In this document: positions 58,200-64,000 of the stretch, one piece after another | Layout: the number at the start of each line of letters is the position of its first letter | Numbering within the stretch: the first letter of the stretch is position 1 | NCBI GenBank assembly: GCA_001552775.1 | Contig: KQ959279.1 | Span: forward strand, 33,588 to 97,587 | Length of the DNA: 64,000 nucleotides | Origin: Bacteroidales bacterium KA00251 | GTDB taxonomy: Bacteria; Bacteroidota; Bacteroidia; Bacteroidales; Porphyromonadaceae | Direction: 5' to 3' | The notes under the pieces: generated by a model | Database searches by the model: none | Told to the model about the DNA's origin: nothing | The model's input: the letters and a program-made list of their open reading frames with translations, nothing else | Translations under genes and position numbers: made by a program

Positions 58200-58250
58200 A
58201 GAAGGCAGTAGTACAATCGCACCAGAAAGACGATTGTACAACTGCCTTTT
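58200..58250. terminator. Bidirectional terminator between lrgB and nusB
   Basis: Two 18-bp arms (58202-58219 and 58231-58248) pair with one mismatch; each ends AAGGCAGTNGTACAATCG-like and is bordered by A and T runs, so it can stop both converging transcripts. Confidence 0.85.
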
Positions 58251-58315
58251 GAAAGATTACGTGCTAGAGAAGAATTGAAAATTCTAGCTAAGCAAGAGAA
58301 AAAGGGGATCTATAA

Positions 58316-59359
58316 TCACTTTCTAATCTTACCCTCATCTCGTAGCTTTTGAAGAATGCTGTCGAGAAGTCCATTTATAAAAGATCCACTTTTGGAGGTA
58401 GAAAAGGTTTTCCCTAGCTCAATATACTCATTGAGTGTAACAGCAGCTGTAACTGAGGGGAAAGTAAACAACTCTGCTAGTCCCATCTGCAAAAGTATGA
58501 TATCGCTATCAGCCAAGCGTTCACTATCCCAATTTTGAAGAGCTTCATCAATCAGTTCAAGATATTGCTCGCTGTGAACAATAGAGCTTCTTAGTAGCTG
58601 GTAGGTAAAGTCTTCATCCTCCTTATCCTTAAACATGGGTATTAAAACAGAGGCAATATCATCCACTTTGCGAGCCTTGCGAAGAGTCTTTATCACGAAG
58701 TCTTTCTGTACTTCTACGGGACTATTGCTCATTCTCACAGTTTGATAGCTATCCTCCAATCTCAGGTCATCCATCATTTCATCCAACTTGTCAACACTTG
58801 GAATTTCCTCTATTTCCACTTTTTCCAAGACCGCAGTTGGATCGTTCCAGTAAATTGAGAGATCACTGAGATAGTCGTCAAGCAACCTATTTTTAAAAGT
58901 CAATTTTTGAAGAGCTTCTGCCCAGAACTTCGCATCCAATGCAAAGGATTCTTCTTTACTATCTCTATAATTCTCATAAAGATTTGAATCTAAAATCTCC
59001 TCAAGCAAAACCTTTAAAAGGGCATCATTGTCCCTCCAAGAAAGTTTCGTATTCCGCAATGCTTCAGTAATCGTGCTACACTCATCTATTGCAGAAGATA
59101 AATTGTTTTCAGCGAGTCTCAAATTGGGATTCAAATCTTCCTCGCGGAGGATGAAACGAGTTTTATTTTTTTCAATTTGCTCTTTATGAAGTTGTGTAAG
59201 AGCAGGAATAAGATCAAGGAGAAAATAATACAACAACTGTATTGAAGAGAGAGCCTCTGAAAGGGAATCCTCAGCTTCCTCTACAGAGTGTGACTCTGAA
59301 TGATAGTAAGCAAATAGCTCTTGAAAGACGCTACTTCTAGCAAGTACACGGTTAATCAT
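58316..59359 (-). CDS. nusB: NusB, long Bacteroidota form
   Basis: NusB is a factor for rRNA antitermination (with NusE, NusA). The NusB fold is in the last third, AEL-type: SVHSEQYLELIDEALQNWDS, RLADSDIILLQMGLAELFTF and NEYIELGKTFSTSKSGSFIN. The N-terminal two thirds (about 200 residues) is a charged helical region found in Bacteroidota NusB. 347 residues total. A TACTTTTG -7 element lies upstream (59416-59409, minus strand). Confidence 0.93.
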   Translation of the reverse strand: MINRVLARSSVFQELFAYYHSESHSVEEAEDSLSEALSSIQLLYYFLLDLIPALTQLHKEQIEKNKTRFILREEDLNPNLRLAENNLSSAIDECSTITEALRNTKLSWRDNDALLKVLLEEILDSNLYENYRDSKEESFALDAKFWAEALQKLTFKNRLLDDYLSDLSIYWNDPTAVLEKVEIEEIPSVDKLDEMMDDLRLEDSYQTVRMSNSPVEVQKDFVIKTLRKARKVDDIASVLIPMFKDKEDEDFTYQLLRSSIVHSEQYLELIDEALQNWDSERLADSDIILLQMGLAELFTFPSVTAAVTLNEYIELGKTFSTSKSGSFINGLLDSILQKLRDEGKIRK

Positions 59360-59408
59360 ATCCTTATCTTCTTCTTTTTATCTGGAGGCTTGCAAAAAGC
59401 TTCGACTG

Positions 59409-59416
59409 CAAAAGTA
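59409..59416 (-). promoter_or_regulatory. Possible -7 element of nusB
   Basis: Minus-strand TACTTTTG fits TAnnTTTG, 50 bp upstream of nusB; no matching TTTG in the right place. Confidence 0.4.
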
Positions 59417-59514
59417 CAACTTTCCATTGAATCTAAGATGAGACAATACAGGTTCTATCATGGTTTTTTCGTACATTAGCCAAGGAAAAACAAATATAAA
59501 ATGAAAGATCTATA

Positions 59515-60087
59515 ATGAAAGAAATCGCTCTTGTATTTTTGGCAACAGGCTTTGAAGATATTGAAGCTATTGCCCAAGTAGACATCTTACGCCGTGCAGG
59601 AATCGCCGTAAAGACAGTTTCCGTGGAAAAGCAATTGCAAGTAATAAGTGCCCATAATGTATCGGTGAAAGCAGACATGCTTATTGATGACCTAGCTGAG
59701 GATGCAGCACCCCTTGCAATCATACTCCCTGGAGGTTTACCAGGAGCCTCTAATTTATTTGCATCAAAAAAATTGATGAACCTGATTAAGAAACAAAACG
59801 AAGCCAAAAGATGGATTGCTGCTATTTGTGCCTCTCCTGGTGTCGTACTTGCTCCTTCTGGCGTTTTAAATGATCGAAAGGCTACAGCTTATCCATCATT
59901 TGAGAAGCACTTTGACAAGAGCACTAGCTATATCTCTGAAGGAGTAGTCCTAGATGGGCATATCATCACCGCACAAGGACCTGCATTTTCGATTCCTTTT
60001 GGTCTGACGATTGCAAAAGCTATCAAGGGTGAAGCTGTCGCCAAAGAAGTAGCCAACGGCATGCTCGTACGAAATGATTTATGGTAG
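59515..60087 (+). CDS. DJ-1/PfpI family protein
   Basis: 190 residues of the DJ-1/ThiJ/PfpI superfamily. KEIALVFLATGFEDIEAIAQ includes the conserved Glu of the FED motif, ILPGGLPGASNL the family GG-loop, and AAICASPGVVLAPSGVLN the nucleophile Cys (residue near 104). Closest in layout to bacterial DJ-1/YajL proteins, which protect from oxidative and glyoxal stress or act as chaperones; exact activity is not clear. Confidence 0.88.
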   Translation: MKEIALVFLATGFEDIEAIAQVDILRRAGIAVKTVSVEKQLQVISAHNVSVKADMLIDDLAEDAAPLAIILPGGLPGASNLFASKKLMNLIKKQNEAKRWIAAICASPGVVLAPSGVLNDRKATAYPSFEKHFDKSTSYISEGVVLDGHIITAQGPAFSIPFGLTIAKAIKGEAVAKEVANGMLVRNDLW

Positions 60088-60110
60088 CTTAAAGATCCAT
60101 CCGTAAAAAG

Positions 60111-60145
60111 AGAACCGCAAGATCAATGATTTTGCGGTTCTTTTC
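60111..60145 (+). terminator. Terminator of the DJ-1 family gene
   Basis: Stem AGAACCGCAA/TTGCGGTTCT (60111-60120 with 60132-60141), loop 11 nt, followed by TTTTCTATTC. Confidence 0.82.
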
Positions 60146-60172
60146 TATTCTATTATTTATTGCCGAACTTAT

Positions 60173-60817
60173 CTAGTGAGAGTATAGAAAAGAGACTACT
60201 CCTCCAATAGCAACTGCTACAAACAAAAGTGCAACGATACGGTTAAAAAGACGCATACTAGCTAAGCTCATTTTGCTACGAAAATGACTAATAAGCCACG
60301 TAATCCCCAGCCACCAAAGCAAAGCTCCTAAGAGGATAAAAATCATTGAATAAGCAAAGACCCACCAATAATAAGGTGCATCATGAACAAATTGGTACCT
60401 CCCAAAAAAGGCTATAAAGAAGAATACAATAAGAGGATTGCTAAAAGTGAGGGCATAAGAGCTAAGTAGCATTTTCCATCGACTGAAGTGATTCGCTTGT
60501 TCACTATCCTTCGTATCATAATGAGGAGGTGAAAAATACAGAAACGCTCCAAATACCAAAATAATCAGAGATCCTAATAGTGTAAGAGTCTGTTCGTATG
60601 TTTTGATTAGATCTAAGAGAAGCCCAACGCCTAGATACACTAAAGCGGCATAAGTGACATCACTTAATGCAGCCCCTATCCCAGTAATAAGTCCTGCTTG
60701 TCTTCCACGATGAAGGGTACGACGTATGCACAATACCCCAACAGGTCCCATGGGACACGAGGTAAGTATACCAATTATTATTCCTCCGAGGGCATTGGAT
60801 AGCAATATCTCCTTCAT
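60173..60817 (-). CDS. LysE family translocator
   Basis: 214 residues, about six membrane helices, with the LysE/RhtB signature: GILTSCPMGPVGVLCIRRTL and GRQAGLITGIGAALSDVTYA. These proteins export amino acids or related compounds; the substrate is unknown. Its promoter (60866-60896) matches the Bacteroidota consensus well. Confidence 0.88.
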   Translation of the reverse strand: MKEILLSNALGGIIIGILTSCPMGPVGVLCIRRTLHRGRQAGLITGIGAALSDVTYAALVYLGVGLLLDLIKTYEQTLTLLGSLIILVFGAFLYFSPPHYDTKDSEQANHFSRWKMLLSSYALTFSNPLIVFFFIAFFGRYQFVHDAPYYWWVFAYSMIFILLGALLWWLGITWLISHFRSKMSLASMRLFNRIVALLFVAVAIGGVVSFLYSH

Positions 60818-60865
60818 ACTCTTTTATTGACAAGTCTAGCAAATGCACATAGTTAGACTCTCGCA

Positions 60866-60896
60866 CAAAGATACAGAAGATTTCTTTTTAAGCAAA
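60866..60896 (-). promoter_or_regulatory. Bacteroidota-type promoter of the LysE family gene
   Basis: Minus strand TTTG (60896-60893), 19-bp spacer, TATCTTTG (60873-60866). The start codon is 48 bp downstream. Confidence 0.82.
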
Positions 60897-61071
60897 ACAT
60901 CGCAATAATATAGAGGAAGGATCACTTTACACCTCTCAATCAAACGATCAAAAAAAACAATGAACAAACTTCAGATCTTTTTTCAAGAGATGATTATCAG
61001 TCTGTTCAAAAGAATCTATAAAAAGAGGATATACTTAAGAAAAAAGAGACGTCTATCCCTTCTACAGTATT

Positions 61072-61638
61072 CTATTTCAGTTCACTAAGGCTTTTCTGCA
61101 ATTCCCTTCTTGCAGAGAATATACGGCTTTTAATAGTGCCAACAGGCACTTCCAACACTTCTGCTATCTCCGTATATTTATAGCCATCAAGGTACATTCT
61201 GAAAGGAATACGTGCAGTATCTCCAAGACGGTCAATCGCTCCATTAATTTCTAATAGATTAAAAGCATCGTCAGGAACAAAGTAACTTCCCTCTGCAGGA
61301 GTTGCTACCTCCACAGGATCTACACTCTTATCTACATGACTCCAATAGCGCACTTTACTTTGGTATCCATTGATGTAAATATTTCGCATGATAGTCGTAA
61401 GCCATCCACGAAAACTGACATTCTTCACAAATTTATGATGATTATCCAAGGCACGCAAAGCTGTTTCTTGTACAAGATCTGCCGCATCAACAGCATCACG
61501 AGTCAACGAGAAGGCATATTGGAACAGCATTCCTTGCTCTTCTACTAGCTTCCGACTAAAGCACTTACTCACCTCACACGAAGGAGAGGTCTTTACAGAG
61601 CATGTATCCTGAGAAAAGGCCTGATTAATAGCTTTCAT
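61072..61638 (-). CDS. ECF-type RNA polymerase sigma factor
   Basis: 188 residues. Region 2 is LFQYAFSLTRDAVDAADLVQ and ETALRALDNHHKFVKNVSFR, with GWLTTIMRNIYINGYQSKVR completing sigma-2.4; region 4 is FRMYLDGYKYTEIAEVLEVP and VGTIKSRIFSARRELQKSL, a helix-turn-helix. There is a cysteine pair in the N-terminal tail (SQDTCSVKTSPSCEVSKCF). No anti-sigma factor gene is adjacent, so the signal is unknown. Stands alone between intergenic gaps. Confidence 0.93.
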   Translation of the reverse strand: MKAINQAFSQDTCSVKTSPSCEVSKCFSRKLVEEQGMLFQYAFSLTRDAVDAADLVQETALRALDNHHKFVKNVSFRGWLTTIMRNIYINGYQSKVRYWSHVDKSVDPVEVATPAEGSYFVPDDAFNLLEINGAIDRLGDTARIPFRMYLDGYKYTEIAEVLEVPVGTIKSRIFSARRELQKSLSELK

Positions 61639-61725
61639 AAGTACGACTTAGAACTACGAAGATACAAAAACAAATGGAATTTTTCAAGAAATTCTTCGTC
61701 ATTTGCATAACTAAAAGGGGGTCTC

Positions 61726-62190
61726 CTATAAGTTTTCATCATCTTCCAACCACTCCGCATCATAGTCATCTTCTAGATCATTATCAAAGAAAAAGTCAAG
61801 TCCAGCGGTTGCTTCCTGAAAGTCATCGAGTTTACGTCTATCACGCTTGGTGGGTCTACCTGTTCCTTTTACCCTCCCCACGAAACCTGAAATTCTCTTC
61901 AGTTCAAGTTGTTCATATTCACTTTTAGGTGTCTTATCCTCAATATAGTCAGTAACCGACTTGGCTCCCATTCTATTTTTTGCAATCTGCAAAACCTTGT
62001 AGGTATAGCTAATTGGGGGCTTTTTTACAACAACGACATCACCTACTTTTACGAGACGAGATGGCTTAACCTCCACTCCATTTATGAGTACTCGGTTCTT
62101 TTTGCAACTTGCACTAGCAAGCGAACGCGTTTTAAAGATCCTTACAGCCCACAGGAAGCTATCAATACGCACACTATCTAATGTAGACAT
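61726..62190 (-). CDS. S4-domain RNA-binding protein (Hsp15/HslR-like)
   Basis: 154 residues. VRIDSFLWAVRIFKTRSLAS and ASCKKNRVLINGVEVKPSRL form the S4 fold, and RPTKRDRRKLDDFQEATAGL the lysine/arginine-rich C-terminal extension, as in heat-shock protein 15, which recycles 50S subunits with stranded peptidyl-tRNA. It follows pth by 36 bp on the same strand, a sensible functional pair. Confidence 0.88.
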   Translation of the reverse strand: MSTLDSVRIDSFLWAVRIFKTRSLASASCKKNRVLINGVEVKPSRLVKVGDVVVVKKPPISYTYKVLQIAKNRMGAKSVTDYIEDKTPKSEYEQLELKRISGFVGRVKGTGRPTKRDRRKLDDFQEATAGLDFFFDNDLEDDYDAEWLEDDENL

Positions 62191-62226
62191 ATAACTTTCT
62201 GCACAAGCACAGTAATTAATAAAAAG

Positions 62227-62805
62227 CTATTCATCGAGTAGAATCTTTTTATTATGCCAATTCATTGCTCTTTCTACTCCCACAAGACAAAAGTCTTTTA
62301 TAGCATTTATTGCTTCTTTTTCAATCAATGGGAAATACTTACTCTGCTCTGACGGGAACTTTCCAAGCACGTAGTCTATCTGAGCCCCTTTAGAAAAATC
62401 ATTGCCTATGCCTACACGCAGTCTTGAGTACTTTTCTGTACCAAGAAGCTCATTTATATTTTTAAGACCATTATGCCCAGCTGCAGATCCTGCTGCTTTC
62501 AGTCTGATAGTGCCAAATGGGAGAGCAAGATCATCAACTACCACAAGAAGTTGCTCAATGGGTATCTTGTACTCCCTCAAGTAGAAACGTACCGCTTTAC
62601 CACTTAAGTTCATATAGGTAGAGGGTTTCAGCAATAGTATCTCTGCACTTTTTATTCGTCCTTGCGCGGCACTTCCATATCGGGCCACAGAAAAAGAGAG
62701 ATCTAAGGATTGAGCAAGAGCATCAACTATATGGAAGCCCACATTGTGGCGTGTACCATCATATTCTGCTCCGATATTACCAAGACCGACAATCAAATAG
62801 GGCAT
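62227..62805 (-). CDS. pth: Peptidyl-tRNA hydrolase
   Basis: Pth releases peptides from dropped-off peptidyl-tRNA. The start at 62805 gives [20 protein letters not shown], the normal N-terminus including the catalytic His in [19 protein letters not shown] and [20 protein letters not shown] with [20 protein letters not shown] complete the family. The open frame extends 22 codons further, but that part runs into the T15 tract and terminator of rplY, so the shorter start (192 residues) is right. Confidence 0.95.
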   Translation of the reverse strand: MPYLIVGLGNIGAEYDGTRHNVGFHIVDALAQSLDLSFSVARYGSAAQGRIKSAEILLLKPSTYMNLSGKAVRFYLREYKIPIEQLLVVVDDLALPFGTIRLKAAGSAAGHNGLKNINELLGTEKYSRLRVGIGNDFSKGAQIDYVLGKFPSEQSKYFPLIEKEAINAIKDFCLVGVERAMNWHNKKILLDE

Positions 62806-62847
62806 ACTCTCAAAAGAAAAAGGTTTCTTCCTAAAGGGGGAAAGAGC

Positions 62848-62907
62848 AAAAAAAAAAAAAAACTTTGGCAAGCATGCTACAATATTATTTGTAGGCTCTT
62901 GCCAAAG
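62848..62907 (-). terminator. Terminator of rplY with a T15 tract
   Basis: Minus-strand stem CTTTGGCAAG/CTTGCCAAAG (62898-62907 with 62863-62872), with an inner GCCTACA/TTGTAGC stem, followed by 15 consecutive T residues (62862-62848). It begins 145 bp after the rplY stop and ends about 43 bp before the pth start. Confidence 0.88.
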
Positions 62908-63052
62908 AAAAATACACTCATGAAAACAAATTAGTTCTTCGGTAACCTTTTCATATCCATGTGAAACTCATTACGGACACATGATGTCGCTTGTTATCTT
63001 CAAGGTCACCAAAATAAGGGAGATCTGTTGCACGCTCCCTCATAAATTCAAA

Positions 63053-63667
63053 TTACTCAGCTGCGGAGGTATTGGTAGCTCCAGCTCCTGACTGAGTAGA
63101 TGCAGCAGCCTGACCACGTGCAGCTCTTGTTAGACGCACAGCAGCTACTACAGCATTCTTTGCATTTACTATTTCCAGACCTTCGAAATGGAGATCACCA
63201 ACTTGAATCTTACCACCGAGATTCAAATTAGTCACATCAATATGAAGACGTTCGGGGATCTTGTCGTAAGTGGCACGAACCGTTAGCTTACGCAACTCCT
63301 TTACAAGTTTACCACCAGCACGTACACCAATTGCTAGTCCTTCAAGGACTACAGGTATCTTCATGTTGATGGGCTTCACGGTATCCACTTCTAAGAAATC
63401 AATGTGTAGCACTCGATCCGTTACGGGGTGGAATTGTAGTTCTTTAAGCACTACATTCTTCATCCTTCCATCAACCATAAGCTCAACTGAGTAGCTTTCT
63501 GGAGTGTAAATTAGATTCTGCACTTCGCGTTCCTTCACTTTGAGGTTTAGATTTTCATTACCTAGACCATAAAGGTTGGCGGGGATTTCTCCTTCCTTAC
63601 GAAGCATTTTTACTGCTTTCTTTCCGATTTCTGTACGCTTTTCTGCGCTAAGTTTGTAGGTCTTCAT
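63053..63667 (-). CDS. rplY: 50S ribosomal protein L25/general stress protein Ctc
   Basis: 204 residues: KLSAEKRTEIGKKAVKMLRK and GEIPANLYGLGNENLNLKVK form the L25 5S-rRNA-binding domain; LQFHPVTDRVLHIDFLEVDT and PVVLEGLAIGVRAGGKLVKE the Ctc domain; the last 30 residues (RLTRAARGQAAASTQSGAGA) are a low-complexity tail. The protein binds 5S rRNA and helps translation under stress. A leader of about 190 bp separates it from tRNA-Val. Confidence 0.93.
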   Translation of the reverse strand: MKTYKLSAEKRTEIGKKAVKMLRKEGEIPANLYGLGNENLNLKVKEREVQNLIYTPESYSVELMVDGRMKNVVLKELQFHPVTDRVLHIDFLEVDTVKPINMKIPVVLEGLAIGVRAGGKLVKELRKLTVRATYDKIPERLHIDVTNLNLGGKIQVGDLHFEGLEIVNAKNAVVAAVRLTRAARGQAAASTQSGAGATNTSAAE

Positions 63668-63824
63668 TCTGTTATAAAAAAAATAATCAGAGAGTGTTAC
63701 TCAAAATTAGACTGGCTAATTTCCCATCACACTTGCAGACTCGGTGAGTAAATAAGGTTACTCTGCCATAGCTTGCCGCCTTGTCTTATTCAAAGGCAAA
63801 GTGTAGAATGAAAAATATTTCCTT

Positions 63825-63857
63825 TAAAGAAAGAGCTCCCTTAACCTAAGGGAACTC
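63825..63857 (-). terminator. Terminator of tRNA-Val
   Basis: Minus-strand stem GAGTTCCCTTA/TAAGGGAGCTC (63857-63847 with 63843-63833, one weak pair), loop 3 nt, followed by TTTCTTTAAAGG. Short after the tRNA 3' end. Confidence 0.6.
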
Positions 63858-63865
63858 CAACACGG

Positions 63866-63940
63866 TGGGTCCAATAGGATTCGAACCTATGACCCTCTGT
63901 TTGTAAGACAGATGCTCTAAACCAGCTGAGCTATGAACCC
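63866..63940 (-). tRNA. tRNA-Val (TAC)
   Basis: 75 nt. Acceptor GGGTTCA/TGGACCC pairs (with one G-U), anticodon loop CTTACAA gives TAC, T-arm ATAGG-TTCGAAT-CCTAT. CCA not encoded. A second copy follows 27 bp upstream on the same strand. Confidence 0.95.
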
Positions 63941-63967
63941 GTGCATTTCAAAAGGAGTAAAAGTTAG

Positions 63968-64000
63968 TGGGTCCAATAGGATTCGAACCTATGACCCTCT
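63968..64000 (-). tRNA. Partial tRNA, probably a second tRNA-Val copy, cut by the window end
   Basis: The 33 visible nt are identical to the 3' half of the tRNA-Val just before it (acceptor, T-arm, variable region). The anticodon lies beyond the window, so identity is inferred from the match. Confidence 0.75.

Overview
The window looks like a core-genome segment of a Bacteroidota bacterium, most likely of the Porphyromonas type (order Bacteroidales). Four things point there. Several promoters have the phylum-specific form TTTG, then 19-21 nt, then TAnnTTTG. DUF3127, the long NusB, a ClpC next to HtpG, a CarboxypepD_reg-plug TonB receptor and an Rnf complex headed by RseC are all typical. The gene order rpsU-xerC-hpf-tRNAs-tuf-tRNA-Trp-secE-nusG-rplKAJL-rpoBC is the Bacteroidales arrangement. 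tRNA genes do not encode CCA. This assignment is inference from content and order; no database search was possible.

Layout. 1-2642 (+): end of ispD, then recG. 2711-6782 (-): a CapA-like protein, then trpS-DUF3127-PAS-manA read leftward from a clear promoter. 7022-7196: a 175-bp MITE-like element with a 5-bp target duplication. 7377-13264 (-): rseC-rnfB-rnfC-rnfD-rnfG-rnfE-rnfA, a sodium/proton-pumping ferredoxin:NAD oxidoreductase, with a terminator. 13537-14757 (-): rpsF-rpsR-rplI. 14952-15623 (+): an orphan 3' end of what looks like a phage tail gene. 15696-20852: a lipoprotein, a YeiH-type exporter, mutY and a Na/Pi cotransporter. 21425-37059 (+): the large translation/transcription cluster, rpsU, a tyrosine recombinase fused in frame to a ribosome hibernation factor, tRNA-Tyr, tRNA-Thr, tuf, tRNA-Trp, secE, nusG, rplK, rplA, rplJ, rplL, rpoB and rpoC. 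37564-41749 (-): tRNA-Cys, a Ppx/GppA phosphatase and a TonB-dependent receptor. 42121-45562 (+): nadB-nadC-nadA, de novo NAD synthesis. 45706-50379 (-): a probable initiator tRNA, htpG and an N-domain-less clpC. 50914-55000 (+): a coiled-coil protein, zapA, rny and prfC. 55037-58161 (+): a FucP-like transporter, a DUF3109 protein and lrgA-lrgB. 58316-64000: nusB, a DJ-1/PfpI protein, a LysE exporter, an ECF sigma factor, an S4 protein, pth, rplY and two tRNA-Val-like genes, the last cut by the window end.

How it fits together: most of the window is housekeeping. It covers ribosome assembly and RNA polymerase, DNA repair (recG, mutY), NAD synthesis (nadBCA) feeding NAD-linked Rnf energy conservation, protein quality control (clpC-htpG) and RNA turnover (rny). 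I did not find a complete accessory system such as a defence island, CRISPR array or secretion cluster. The unusual signals are smaller: the XerC-HPF fusion, the ClpC without its adaptor-binding N domain, two possibly related 22-bp tandem repeat arrays, three G9-10 tracts (one inside lrgB), the MITE, the phage-gene fragment, and two tRNA genes with unpaired acceptor positions.
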